64,000 nucleotides of DNA from Flavobacteriales bacterium UBA1937 (lineage in GTDB: Bacteria; Bacteroidota; Bacteroidia; Flavobacteriales; Weeksellaceae). The stretch lies in NCBI GenBank assembly GCA_002337005.1, contig DDFD01000018.1:5818-69817 (forward strand), in the 5' to 3' direction. The notes under the pieces were generated by a model. That model was given only the letters and a program-made list of their open reading frames with translations, was not told where the DNA came from and ran no database searches. The position numbers and the translations under genes are program-made. Shown here piece by piece: positions 53,322 to 63,008 of this stretch (within the stretch, counting starts at the first letter, position 1; every line of letters starts with the position of its first letter).

Positions 53322-55331
53322 ATGCCTGAAAACATTCAACAAAAAATAGAAGAACTTCGTGAAGAACTTCACCAGCATAACTACAATTATTATATTCTAG
53401 ACGAACCTAGCATTTCTGATTTTGAATTTGATTTAAAATTAAAAGAATTGCAAGATTTAGAATTAGCACATCCAGAATTTTACGATGCCAATTCACCAAG
53501 TTTGCGTGTTGGTGGCGGTATTACGAAGAATTTCCCTACCATTCAGCATCAGTTTAGAATGTATTCTCTAGATAATTCTTATGATTTTAATGATTTGGAA
53601 GATTGGGAGAACAGAATCTTAAAAACCATAGAAAACGAAGAAGTAGAATTTGTAGCCGAACTGAAATATGATGGTGCTTCTATTTCAATTCTCTACGAAA
53701 ATGGTGAACTAAAAGAAGGCGTAACAAGAGGTGATGGTTTTCAAGGTGATGAAATTACCAATAATGTTCGTACCATTTCGGATGTTCCTTTGAAATTAAA
53801 AGGTGATTTCCCAAAAAGATTCTTTATAAGAGGAGAAATTTACCTAACTAAGAAAAATTTTGAAAAAATAAATAAATCCCGAGAAGAAGAAGGTTTAGAT
53901 TTATTTATGAACCCAAGAAATACTGCTTCTGGAAGCTTGAAAATGCAAGATTCTGCGGAGGTAAGAAAACGTTCGCTTTCTGCGGTTTTATACCAATATA
54001 TAGCCGATGAATTTCCTGCGGAAACACATTGGGAACTTTTATCAAAAGCTAAAAATTGGGGGTTCAAAGTTTCGGAAGATCAAGCTAAATTATGTAAATC
54101 TCTAGAAGAAGTAAAGAATTTCATCAATTATTGGGATAAAGAACGACACCATCTTCCTTTTGAAATTGACGGAATAGTACTGAAAGTCAATTCATTGAAC
54201 CAACAGAAACAATTAGGTTACACCGCGAAATCTCCACGTTGGGCAATGGCGTATAAATTTAAAGCCGAAAAAGTAGAAACCGAATTATTAAGCGTTTCTT
54301 ACCAAGTTGGAAGAACGGGAGCAATTACTCCTGTTGCGAATCTCAAACCTGTACTTTTGGCAGGAACTACCGTAAAAAGAGCAAGTTTGCATAATGAAGA
54401 CATCATCAAAAAACTAGATTTGCACGATGGTGATTTTGTATATGTAGAAAAAGGCGGCGAAATTATCCCGAAAATTGTAGGGGTAAATTTGGAGAAAAGA
54501 ACACTGCTTCAACAACCGATAGAATACATAAAAAACTGTCCGGAATGTGGAACTGAACTCATAAAACTAGAAGATCAAGCCATTCATTTTTGTCCAAATG
54601 AAACGCATTGTCCACCTCAAGTTGTTGGGAAAATGATTCATTATGTTTCTAGAAAAGCTCTAAATATTGAAAATTTAGGCTCCGAAACTATAGAACAATT
54701 GTACCGAGAAAAATTGATAGAAAACGTTGCAGATTTCTACACTTTGAAAAAAGAACAATTGCTTCCTTTGGAGAGAATGGCAGAAAAATCTGCTCAAAAT
54801 ATAATTGACGGTGTAGAAAAATCAAAACAAATTCCTTTTGAAAAAGTATTGTTTGGAATTGGCATCAAACACGTTGGCGAAACCGTTGCCAAGAAATTGG
54901 TAAAGAATTTTAATACGATTGAAGATTTAAAAAATGCTTCAGTAGAAGAATTGTGTCAAGTAGAAGACATCGGCGAAAAAATAGCGATTTCCATTACAGA
55001 ATTTTTCAAAAATCCAGAAAATTTATTAATGATTGAACGTTTAAAAACTTACGGAGTTCAATTAGAAAAAGGTGAAAATACTAGCGAAGTTTTAAGCAAC
55101 GTTTTAGAAAACAAAACCTTTCTTTTCACCGGAAAACTTTCACTTTTTACTCGTGAACAAGCCGAAGAAATGGTAGAAAAACACGGCGGAAAAAACATTT
55201 CCGCGGTTTCTAAAAATTTGAATTATTTGGTTGTTGGCGAAAAAGCAGGAAGCAAACTGAAAAAAGCGCAGGATATTGGTACGATTGAGATTTTAGACGA
55301 ACAGCAGTTTCTTGACTTAATTGAAAATTAA
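53322..55331 (+). CDS. ligA: NAD-dependent DNA ligase
   Basis: Essential ligase that seals nicks in replication and repair, 669 residues (typical length). Domain Ia opens with EELREELHQHNYNYYILDEPSISD and its conserved YY and D. The adenylated lysine is K115 in ELKYDGAS. The zinc-binding site has four ligands: CPECG, then HFCPNETHCPP. Helix-hairpin-helix repeats (GIGIKHVGETVAKKLVKNF, VEDIGEKIAISITEF) and a C-terminal BRCT domain (LFTGKLSLFTREQAEEMVEKHGGK) complete the enzyme. Own promoter. Confidence 0.97.
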   Translation: MPENIQQKIEELREELHQHNYNYYILDEPSISDFEFDLKLKELQDLELAHPEFYDANSPSLRVGGGITKNFPTIQHQFRMYSLDNSYDFNDLEDWENRILKTIENEEVEFVAELKYDGASISILYENGELKEGVTRGDGFQGDEITNNVRTISDVPLKLKGDFPKRFFIRGEIYLTKKNFEKINKSREEEGLDLFMNPRNTASGSLKMQDSAEVRKRSLSAVLYQYIADEFPAETHWELLSKAKNWGFKVSEDQAKLCKSLEEVKNFINYWDKERHHLPFEIDGIVLKVNSLNQQKQLGYTAKSPRWAMAYKFKAEKVETELLSVSYQVGRTGAITPVANLKPVLLAGTTVKRASLHNEDIIKKLDLHDGDFVYVEKGGEIIPKIVGVNLEKRTLLQQPIEYIKNCPECGTELIKLEDQAIHFCPNETHCPPQVVGKMIHYVSRKALNIENLGSETIEQLYREKLIENVADFYTLKKEQLLPLERMAEKSAQNIIDGVEKSKQIPFEKVLFGIGIKHVGETVAKKLVKNFNTIEDLKNASVEELCQVEDIGEKIAISITEFFKNPENLLMIERLKTYGVQLEKGENTSEVLSNVLENKTFLFTGKLSLFTREQAEEMVEKHGGKNISAVSKNLNYLVVGEKAGSKLKKAQDIGTIEILDEQQFLDLIEN

Positions 55332-55442
55332 AAATGGAGAACTGAAAATCTTATTTTTCCAAAAATTACATCATAGAAGGTTGGATGAGGTAAATCATTA
55401 TAATTTTTGGAAAAAACGCCTATTCACCGCTCAATTATTTCC

Positions 55443-55450
55443 TAAATTTG
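55443..55450 (+). promoter_or_regulatory. -7 promoter box of the SulP transporter gene
   Basis: TAAATTTG, full consensus match, 17 nt upstream of the ATG at 55468. It supports this start over the earlier ATG at 55321 that overlaps ligA. Confidence 0.5.
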
Positions 55451-55467
55451 TAAAAAAATTAGAAAAA

Positions 55468-57033
55468 ATGGAGTTGCACCTAGACCGAACATTCAAGTAT
55501 TATTGGTTAATGTTCAAAAGACACGATTTAGCAGCAGGTCTTACGGTTTTTTTGGTGGCACTTCCACTTTGTTTGGGCGTTGCTTTGGCTTCTGGTGCGC
55601 CACTCTATTCTGGCATTTTATCAGGAATCATTGGCGGAATTGTAGTTTCTGTAATTAGCGGTTCTCAGTTGGCAGTTTCTGGTCCTGCTGCTGGTCTCAC
55701 TACGCTGGTCTCGGCTGCAATTATAAGCCTCGGAAATTTTGAAACTTTTCTTTTGGCAGTAATGATTGCTGGTGTTTTCCAAATATTACTTGGTGTACTA
55801 AAATTAGGTGTTTTTGCGAGTTATTTCCCAAGTTCGGTGATTAAAGGAATGATGGCTGCTATTGGTATTATTCTGATTTCAAAACAAATTCCGCTAGCAT
55901 TAGGTTATAACCAACCAGACTTTTGGAGCAGTGGTTTCATACAGATTTTCACCTCCAAAAATTTTCTTGGAAATATTGTAGAGTTCAATTCTCATATTAC
56001 CAGAGGAGCGGTTTTTATTTCGTTTATCTCATTGGCCATTCTTATTTTCCTAAAACAACCCAAAAATAAGAAATACAACATTCTTCCAGCTTCATTAATT
56101 GTAGTGATTTTCGGGATTGTTATTAATTATCTTTTGACTTATCTCGGATCTTCTTACGCACTGAAAACCAATCAATTGGTTAATATTCCTTCTAATATTT
56201 TTGCTGAACTTAAATTCCCTAATTTTTCTAAAATTCTAGGCAATATTGAAATTTGGAAAAATGGTTTATTAATTGGAGTTTTGGCTACATTAGAAACCTT
56301 ACTCAGTATTGAAGCAATGGATAAACTAGATAAACACAACAGAATTACACCTGTAAATCGAGAGTTAATGGCGCAAGGAGTAGGTAATTTTTTCTGTGGA
56401 TTATTAGGTGCTATTCCTTTAACTGCTGTTGTTGTTAGAGGTTCTGCCAATATACAAGCTGGCGCTAAAACCAAGGTTTCGGCATTTGTACACGGTATAT
56501 TTTTATTGCTTTCGGTGCTTCTAATTCCGTTTTTGATTAATTTAATTCCGTATGCTTCGTTATCTGCTATTCTGATCCTCACTGGTTTTGGATTGACAAA
56601 AATTAAAATATACAAAAGCTTATTCAACCTCGGTTGGAAACAGTTTGTTCCTTTTATCATTACCATTGTAATCATTTTAGCAACAGATTTATTGATTGGG
56701 GTAAGCATTGGTCTTTTAATTTCTATTTACTATATCATCAAAGAAAATTTCAAAGAAAGTTATGATTTAGAAAAAAAACACTATCAAGGTATAGACCAAT
56801 ATATTTTAAAATTACACAGCAATGTAACTTTTCTAAACAAAGTAGAAATTAAAAATACACTAGACAAAGTACCTCCTTATTCTTCATTAATTATAGATGG
56901 AACCAACATTCATTTTATAGACCACGATGTATTAGAAATTATTTCGGATTTTGTAGTTAAGGCACACGATAGACACATTCAACTAGAATTAATCCAAATA
57001 CAAACGGTAGAAACAGCAGCGAGCACCCACTAA
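55468..57033 (+). CDS. SulP family anion transporter with STAS domain
   Basis: A 521-residue inner-membrane transporter for sulfate, bicarbonate or a related anion. The ATG at 55468 is chosen (MELHLDRTFKYYW) because FKRHDLAAGLTVFLVALPLCLGVALASGAP, the conserved first-span motif, follows at once. The core VISGSQLAVSGPAAGLTTLV is the SulP signature. About twelve spans end near residue 425, and a STAS domain follows (YILKLHSNVTFLNKVEIKNTL, SLIIDGTNIHFIDHDVLEII). No carbonic anhydrase gene is adjacent to hint at bicarbonate. Confidence 0.9.
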   Translation: MELHLDRTFKYYWLMFKRHDLAAGLTVFLVALPLCLGVALASGAPLYSGILSGIIGGIVVSVISGSQLAVSGPAAGLTTLVSAAIISLGNFETFLLAVMIAGVFQILLGVLKLGVFASYFPSSVIKGMMAAIGIILISKQIPLALGYNQPDFWSSGFIQIFTSKNFLGNIVEFNSHITRGAVFISFISLAILIFLKQPKNKKYNILPASLIVVIFGIVINYLLTYLGSSYALKTNQLVNIPSNIFAELKFPNFSKILGNIEIWKNGLLIGVLATLETLLSIEAMDKLDKHNRITPVNRELMAQGVGNFFCGLLGAIPLTAVVVRGSANIQAGAKTKVSAFVHGIFLLLSVLLIPFLINLIPYASLSAILILTGFGLTKIKIYKSLFNLGWKQFVPFIITIVIILATDLLIGVSIGLLISIYYIIKENFKESYDLEKKHYQGIDQYILKLHSNVTFLNKVEIKNTLDKVPPYSSLIIDGTNIHFIDHDVLEIISDFVVKAHDRHIQLELIQIQTVETAASTH

Positions 57034-57034
57034 A

Positions 57035-57062
57035 AATGCCTTCAAATAAATCTGAAGACATT
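57035..57062. terminator. Hairpin between converging genes
   Basis: AATGCCTTCA (57035-57044) and TGAAGACATT (57053-57062) form a 10-bp stem with one mismatch and an 8-nt loop. A T run follows on the minus strand. It can end both the SulP gene and the minus-strand gene at 57102. Confidence 0.6.
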
Positions 57063-57101
57063 CTTTGGTTAAATTTACTATGTATAATTATGAAGAGTAC
57101 T

Positions 57102-57572
57102 TTATAATTCCGTGTTAGCAATTTTTACTGCCAGTTCATAGAGATTACCTCCCATCAAGAACTTAATTCTTTCTCTCGTAGTAATTGTATTGATTTTTTT
57201 ATCATCTACAATAATTATTCTATCACCAGCAGCAATATTCTGGTCAGACAAGATATCTTCTAGAAACATGTCATTGTCTGCTTCTTTCTTTTGAAATTGT
57301 AAAGATTTTGCCATTTCTTGAAAACCCTCGTCATAAGAATAATACACCTTATAATCACTGTACGGAAGTTCTACTCGGAAGGTTTTTTTATCAGCAATTA
57401 AATTGGCTTTAGGATTTTCTAGAGGATTATCTGCTCCGTCTGTAAAGCCTACTTCTATTAATTCTCCTGAATTTTCTTTGGCAAAATTCTCTGCATCTTG
57501 ATACGTTTCAAAATTGGTAACTATGGTGTAATTTTCAAACTTATATTTTTGTAATCTATCTTTAGTTTCCAT
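57102..57572 (-). CDS. Hypothetical protein
   Basis: A 156-residue soluble protein without recognised family. The ATG at 57572 is chosen because a TATCTTTG box lies 29 nt upstream, inside the longer frame. The first half has FENYTIVTNFETYQDAENFAKENSGELIEVGFTDGADNP, which resembles the strand-helix-strand of a sporulation-related or ferredoxin-like repeat. The second half (SDQNIAAGDRIIIVDDKKINTITTRERIKFL) looks beta-rich. No signal peptide. Function unknown. Confidence 0.65.
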   Translation of the reverse strand: METKDRLQKYKFENYTIVTNFETYQDAENFAKENSGELIEVGFTDGADNPLENPKANLIADKKTFRVELPYSDYKVYYSYDEGFQEMAKSLQFQKKEADNDMFLEDILSDQNIAAGDRIIIVDDKKINTITTRERIKFLMGGNLYELAVKIANTEL

Positions 57573-57601
57573 AATTAAAATATTTTGTGATTTGGTTAAG
57601 A

Positions 57602-57609
57602 CAAAGATA
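57602..57609 (-). promoter_or_regulatory. -7 promoter box of the hypothetical gene at 57102
   Basis: TATCTTTG on the minus strand, a full consensus match, 29 nt upstream of the ATG at 57572. Confidence 0.5.
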
Positions 57610-57727
57610 TTGTGACCCAATAAAGTATATATTATAAAATTCTTCGTGATTTTTATAAAATTGTGAGATGAGATATTTTTCCTTAATTTTAACAACCAAA
57701 AATTTCTTAATAAATAATTCTAATACA

Positions 57728-59866
57728 ATGCTAAAGAAAACATTAATAGCAGCTTCACTATTCCAAGCGGTAGCGTTTTTTTCTCAACAATATGGTGGAA
57801 TGTGGATTCCTACTGAAATCAATGAAAAAGAGATGAAATCTCTGGGAATGAAAATCAATGCAACTGATATTTGGAGTACTCAAAAACCAAGTATAAAAGA
57901 TGCGGTAGTACAATTTAACAGAGGTTGCACTGGCGAAATTATCTCTCCAAAAGGTCTTTTATTGACCAATCATCACTGCGGTTATAGTGCCATACAAAGT
58001 CATTCTACAGTTGATAACGACCTGCTTTCTAATGGTTTTTGGGCTAAAGATAACAAAGGCGAACTCACTAATCCAGGAATGGTGGTAGATTTTGTAACAG
58101 ATATTAAAGATATTACTAAAGAAATTCTAGGAAATACAACTGGACTGACTGACAAAGAACTCAATAAAAAAATTGAAGAAAATATTGACAATTACAGAAA
58201 ATCTCAAAAATTAGAAGATTACCAAAGTATTTTGGTGAGACCTATGTTTGCAGGTAATAAATATTATGCTTTTACAGTAGAGACTTTCAAAGACATTAGA
58301 TTGGTAGGTGCACCACCGCAAAGCATCGGTAAGTTTGGTTCTGATACAGACAATTGGGTTTGGCCGAGACATACTGGTGATTTTTCAATCTTTAGAGTGT
58401 ATGCCAATAAAAATAACAAGCCAGCAGATTACTCACCAGACAATATTCCGTTTACGCCGAAACATTATTTGCCAATTTCTGTAAAAGATATTAAAGAAAA
58501 TGATTTTACTTTCGTTTTCGGATTTCCGGGCAGAACCAATGAATATTTGCCAAGCATTGCCATCGAAAAAATTATTACCGATACCAATCCTGCTAGAATA
58601 GAAGTAAGAGACATCGCCCTAAAAACTTTAGACGAAAAAATGCGTGCAGATGATGCTACCAGAATTAAATACGCTTCAAAATATGCATCTGTAGCCAATT
58701 ATTGGAAAAAATGGATCGGAGAAACCAAGGGATTAAAAAAATCTAATGCTGTTGCCAAAAAACAACAATACGAAAACTCTTTAATTTCGAAAAATCTAGA
58801 GATTAAAAACTCGCTTTCAGAATTTAATACCCTGTATAATCAACAAGCTCCTTATGCGCTAAACAACGCTTATTATACAGAAATTCTTAGAAATGCGGAA
58901 ACACTTACATTAGCCAATCAATTCTATAGTTTTATTCAAGCCTATGACGCTGGTAAAACAGACGAAAAATCCGTCAATACTTTCAAAAACAGATTATCTG
59001 CGTTCTACAAAGATTATGACGGAGAATTAGATGCTAAAGTTACTGCTAAATTATTAGCTCTTTATGCCAATAAAACGCAACCAGAATTCTTACCACAAGG
59101 TTTTGAACAATTCAAAGACGTCAATCAAAATCTTCAAATATTAGAAAATTGGAGCAGAAATTCTGTAATTTCTGGCAGAAATTCTGTGAATGGAGCTACA
59201 ATGTATTCTGACATTAACAAAGTGTTTTCTAACCTTCCAGAATTGGTAAAAACGGTAAAAGCTGATCCTATTTTTCTTACTTTAACCAAGATGAAAGAAA
59301 CGTATTTATCTAAAGTAGATGATGAATTTATGACTTTGCAAGATAAGATAGATGCGCTTCAAAAGAAATATTTGGCTCAGATGATGGCAGCAGACAAAGA
59401 CAGAAAATTCTTTCCAGATGCCAATTCTACACTTAGAGTAACGTATGGTAAAGTAAAAGGTTCTAATCCTGCAGACGCCATCACTTACCACTACGAAACT
59501 ACACTAGACGGTGTAATGGAAAAGTATGTGCCTGGTGATTATGAATTTGATGTTCCAAAAAAATTAATAGAATTGTACAATTCTAAAGATTACGGAAATT
59601 ATAAAAATTCTGCAGGTAAAATTCCATTAGCATTTACGGCGACCAATCACACCACTGGTGGTAATTCTGGAAGCCCTGCTCTGGACGCCAACGGAAATCT
59701 AGTAGGGCTAAACTTTGATAGACAATGGGAAGGAACCATGAGTGACATTAATTACGACCCTAGATTCAGCAGAAATATAATGGTTCAAACGAAATACATT
59801 CTCTTCATCATTGATAAATTTGCGGGTGCAAAATGGCTCTTAGATGAAATGAAAATTGTGAAATAA
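57728..59866 (+). CDS. S46 family dipeptidyl-peptidase, DPP11-like
   Basis: A 712-residue periplasmic serine exopeptidase that releases dipeptides. The ATG at 57728 gives the signal MLKKTLIAASLFQAVAFFSQ. The chymotrypsin-like catalytic triad is visible as His in LTNHHCGYSAIQ, Asp in DNWVWPRHTGDFS and Ser in TGGNSGSPA. R665 in FDRQWEG occupies the position that is Arg in DPP11 (acting after Asp/Glu at P1) and Gly in DPP7, so acidic dipeptides are the expected products. The N-terminal YGGMWIPTEI starts the mature enzyme, and the Trp binds the substrate N-terminus in this family. Supports growth on peptides. Confidence 0.93.
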   Translation: MLKKTLIAASLFQAVAFFSQQYGGMWIPTEINEKEMKSLGMKINATDIWSTQKPSIKDAVVQFNRGCTGEIISPKGLLLTNHHCGYSAIQSHSTVDNDLLSNGFWAKDNKGELTNPGMVVDFVTDIKDITKEILGNTTGLTDKELNKKIEENIDNYRKSQKLEDYQSILVRPMFAGNKYYAFTVETFKDIRLVGAPPQSIGKFGSDTDNWVWPRHTGDFSIFRVYANKNNKPADYSPDNIPFTPKHYLPISVKDIKENDFTFVFGFPGRTNEYLPSIAIEKIITDTNPARIEVRDIALKTLDEKMRADDATRIKYASKYASVANYWKKWIGETKGLKKSNAVAKKQQYENSLISKNLEIKNSLSEFNTLYNQQAPYALNNAYYTEILRNAETLTLANQFYSFIQAYDAGKTDEKSVNTFKNRLSAFYKDYDGELDAKVTAKLLALYANKTQPEFLPQGFEQFKDVNQNLQILENWSRNSVISGRNSVNGATMYSDINKVFSNLPELVKTVKADPIFLTLTKMKETYLSKVDDEFMTLQDKIDALQKKYLAQMMAADKDRKFFPDANSTLRVTYGKVKGSNPADAITYHYETTLDGVMEKYVPGDYEFDVPKKLIELYNSKDYGNYKNSAGKIPLAFTATNHTTGGNSGSPALDANGNLVGLNFDRQWEGTMSDINYDPRFSRNIMVQTKYILFIIDKFAGAKWLLDEMKIVK

Positions 59867-59888
59867 ATAATTCAAAATTATATGTAGG

Positions 59889-59914
59889 AACGCGCCAAAA
59901 GGCGCGTTTTTTTT
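59889..59914 (+). terminator. Terminator of the S46 peptidase gene
   Basis: AACGCGCC-AAAA-GGCGCGTT (59889-59908) is an 8-bp GC-rich stem with a 4-nt loop and a T run. It is unusually GC-rich for the window. Confidence 0.95.
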
Positions 59915-59917
59915 ATA

Positions 59918-59946
59918 GATAAAAGCCTCAGAAATAATTCTGAGGC
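59918..59946 (-). terminator. Terminator of the M16 peptidase gene
   Basis: GCCTCAGAA-ATAA-TTCTGAGGC (59925-59946) is a perfect 9-bp hairpin followed on the minus strand by TTTT. It lies about 110 nt past the M16 stop codon. Confidence 0.8.
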
Positions 59947-60053
59947 AAAAAAACACAAATGATAACTAGCTATGCTATAGCTGATACAAAGTTGCACACA
60001 AGTATCGCTTTTTCTCTTACAAAATTGCCATCCTAATTTTATGAAATTTCCAT

Positions 60054-62933
60054 TTAATACCCGAAAATTTCTTCTAAAGTTACTTCTTTGAATTCTCCTA
60101 GATTCTCAATAGCTTTCATATCTAGATTTTCCTTTTTACCAATCAATGCTACATTATACTGAACTGGTTTTATTTCTTGATGATAAAATACTGCCAAATC
60201 ATCTATCGTAAGACATTCTATTTCTTGATACACATCTTTTCTGATGTCGTGATAAATATCTAGTTTACTCAAATTCAAATAATTAAAGAAAATATTAGTC
60301 CTGGTAATTCTATTAGAAGCTATTTGTTTCAAAGCAGAATTTTTAGCATTTTCGAACTGCGCCGAAATTCTAGGCAAATCTTTCATTAAATCATCCATAG
60401 CATCTACCGCTAAATGAAGTTTATTCGCCTGAGTGCCAATGTAAGTAACCACATAATTATGCTTTCCTATTGCGTTTGCATTGGCATAATTTACATAAGC
60501 TGAATACGCCAAACTCTTGCTTTCTCTCAGTTCTTGAAAAACCACAGAAGACAATCCTCGTCCGAAATATTCATTAAAAACATTAATTTTCCCAAAATTA
60601 GAAGTATTAATTTCATTAGCTCTACCAATTTTGCTCATTTCTACTTGCACCATATCATAATCGGTAAAAAATATCTTTCCTTGAGTTTCTGGCTCTGGGA
60701 AAATTCTAGCTTCGGGAATATCTAACGTTGAAATTTCTATGTAATCATCTGCGATAGTTCTAAAACCTTCAAAATCTTTACCATAAAAGAAAATTTCGTA
60801 AGGTAAGCTGACTAAATTTTTGATTTTATCAGTCAATTCTTCAACTTGAATTTCCTTAAGTCTTGCTTCTGAAATTACGTCTCTCAATCTAGAATTTTCG
60901 CCAAATTTGGCATATTGAGTAAGGGCAGACATAATTTTATTTTTGTCCTTTTTGCCTACTTCTCTGCTTTCTAAAATCAATTCTACCGTTCCTTCATAAA
61001 CTTCAGAATCTGGTTTTACCGAAGTAAGCCAATGCTTCATTAAACCTAAACCTTTAGAAATATTTTCTTCTAAACCACTGAGCGAAATTCTAAAAACATC
61101 TGCCGAAGTATAAAAATTATAACTGATGCCTATTTTATAAAACTCTTCTTTTAATTGATGCGGAAGCAATTCTTCTGTTCCTAAAAACTGTAAAACATCT
61201 ATTGCTAAGGAAAGTTCTTTGTCGTGGTCTGTCCCCATTCTGTAAATCAAGTGAACTTGTGCAATGTTGTTGTACTTATTTTTCACAAAACTCACTTTTT
61301 TATCTTTCACATTGGTCGCTTCTATTTCTTTTTGATAATCAATGAATTGAGGTTTAATCTCCGATGATTTTTCGTTAAGAATTTCGGTTAAAAAATCAGA
61401 TTGAACATCTCTATTGATTTTAACAGGGGTAATACCCGGATTTTCTACTCTGATGAGGTTTTCATTGGCTCCTCTTTCTTTTTTGATGGCAACATAATTG
61501 TCTTTGAAAAAATTTTGTGCAAAATTTACCACCTCGTCTTTCGTTATTTTTTCGCATTCTGAGATTTCGTTCAATTCTTCTTCCCAAGTTCTTTCACTGA
61601 TAAAAGCACCATAAAGAACTGTTGCCAAACCATCTGCAGTTTCTAGATTTTTTAGTTTTTGAAGTTTCATTTCATTGATGATGGCAGGAATTAACCAATC
61701 TGGAAACGCTCCTTTTTTTACCAAATTTATTTGTTCTAAAAGCAAGCTTTTAGCTTCATCTAATGTTTGATTTTCCTTAGGAATAATTACCATTGTAAAC
61801 ATTCCATACTGCTTAAAACCAGACTGATAAGCTACTGCACGCAATGCTTTTTGGTTTTGATTGATGTTTAAATCCAGCAAACCAGCTTCCCCAGAATTGG
61901 AGAGAATTTGTGCCACTACTTCGGTCAATCTTTCTTCTTGAGTTCCATAAGAATCGGTTCTCCACGCGATATGCAATCGTGGTGCAGAAGGACTTTTTAC
62001 CGTTTTTTCTACCACTTTGGTTAAAGGCTCTTCAATTATTTTATTCTTTTTCGGGAGTTCTTTGTATTCAAATTTCCCGAAATATTGGTCAATTAAAAGA
62101 ATGGTTGTTTCAAATTCTAAATCGCCCACCAAAACCATTGCCATATTATTAGGCACATAAAAATCATTAAAGTACTGATGAATTGCCTTCATAGAAGGAT
62201 TTTTCAAATGCTCAGATTTCCCGAGAGTGGTTTGTTGACCATTAGGATGTTTTGGGAAAAGTTCTTCCATCAAAGCATAATGTACCAATCTGCCATCATT
62301 ATCTTGAGCTCTATTAAATTCCTCATAAACCGATTCTAATTCGGTATGAAACAATCTCAAAACCAAATCAGAAAAACGTTCTTTTTCGATTTTAAGCCAC
62401 TTTTCTAATTCATTATTCGGAATATTATTTTTATAAACCGTTTCGTCTAGCCAAGTGTGCGCGTTAGTTCCCGATGCACCAAGCGAAGAAATAGCCTTGT
62501 CATATTCATTGGCAATTGCAAATTTGGAAGCTTCTTGAGAAATTTCGTCTATTTTTTTATAAATTTCTTTCTTTTTATCAGGATTTTGTTCGGCTTTGTG
62601 CTGTTCATACAAATCAAAAATTTGGTCTAGCAACTCTTTTTCTTTTCCCCAATCTAATGTTCCTAATTTAGAAGTTCCTTTGAACATCATATGTTCTAAA
62701 TAATGTGCCAATCCTGTATTATCAGCCGGATCATTATTACTTCCCGTCTTCACCGGAATATAAGTTTGAATTCTAGGAGCTTCATTATTTTGAGCCAAGT
62801 AAACCTTTAATCCATTTTTTAGGGTATAAATTCTTACACCATTTTCATCATTTTGAACTTCCTGGTAAAAGTATCCGTTTTTATCTGTGAAATTTTGTGT
62901 TGTATATTGATTTTCAATCATCGTCTGCATCAT
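60054..62933 (-). CDS. M16 family zinc metallopeptidase (pitrilysin-like)
   Basis: A 959-residue protease with two M16 halves in one chain. The zinc motif H77-x-x-E80-H81 is in GLAHYLEHMMFKG, and the downstream glutamate lies in SVYEEFNRAQDND. The second half (residues of about 540-959) keeps the fold without a motif, as usual. No signal peptide is seen, so it is probably cytoplasmic, although many Bacteroidota relatives are exported. Any of the Met at 1, 2 or 5 may be the start. Likely degrades peptides. It follows the amidase gene, separated by a terminator. Confidence 0.92.
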   Translation of the reverse strand: MMQTMIENQYTTQNFTDKNGYFYQEVQNDENGVRIYTLKNGLKVYLAQNNEAPRIQTYIPVKTGSNNDPADNTGLAHYLEHMMFKGTSKLGTLDWGKEKELLDQIFDLYEQHKAEQNPDKKKEIYKKIDEISQEASKFAIANEYDKAISSLGASGTNAHTWLDETVYKNNIPNNELEKWLKIEKERFSDLVLRLFHTELESVYEEFNRAQDNDGRLVHYALMEELFPKHPNGQQTTLGKSEHLKNPSMKAIHQYFNDFYVPNNMAMVLVGDLEFETTILLIDQYFGKFEYKELPKKNKIIEEPLTKVVEKTVKSPSAPRLHIAWRTDSYGTQEERLTEVVAQILSNSGEAGLLDLNINQNQKALRAVAYQSGFKQYGMFTMVIIPKENQTLDEAKSLLLEQINLVKKGAFPDWLIPAIINEMKLQKLKNLETADGLATVLYGAFISERTWEEELNEISECEKITKDEVVNFAQNFFKDNYVAIKKERGANENLIRVENPGITPVKINRDVQSDFLTEILNEKSSEIKPQFIDYQKEIEATNVKDKKVSFVKNKYNNIAQVHLIYRMGTDHDKELSLAIDVLQFLGTEELLPHQLKEEFYKIGISYNFYTSADVFRISLSGLEENISKGLGLMKHWLTSVKPDSEVYEGTVELILESREVGKKDKNKIMSALTQYAKFGENSRLRDVISEARLKEIQVEELTDKIKNLVSLPYEIFFYGKDFEGFRTIADDYIEISTLDIPEARIFPEPETQGKIFFTDYDMVQVEMSKIGRANEINTSNFGKINVFNEYFGRGLSSVVFQELRESKSLAYSAYVNYANANAIGKHNYVVTYIGTQANKLHLAVDAMDDLMKDLPRISAQFENAKNSALKQIASNRITRTNIFFNYLNLSKLDIYHDIRKDVYQEIECLTIDDLAVFYHQEIKPVQYNVALIGKKENLDMKAIENLGEFKEVTLEEIFGY

Positions 62934-62941
62934 ATTGTATA

Positions 62942-62986
62942 TTAAAAAAACTTCGACAAACTTACTGAAAATAGCTTGTCGAAGTT
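62942..62986 (-). terminator. Terminator of the amidase gene
   Basis: AACTTCGACAA (62949-62959) and TTGTCGAAGTT (62976-62986) form an 11-bp stem with a 16-nt loop and a T run on the minus strand. Confidence 0.85.
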
Positions 62987-63008
62987 AATTTCTTTTGATA
63001 ATTAATAT

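Noticed and set aside
55321..55467. Extended N-terminus of the SulP gene overlapping ligA
   Set aside because: The added 49 residues do not look like transporter sequence, and a promoter box at 55443 lies inside it.
56172..56708. 178-codon minus-strand frame
   Set aside because: It is antisense to the SulP membrane spans. Low-complexity hydrophobic coding often opens such frames.
59968..59982. Palindrome AGCTAT-GCT-ATAGCT as attachment site or tRNA end
   Set aside because: Only a 6-bp repeat with no integrase or tRNA nearby; best left as chance sequence between two terminators.
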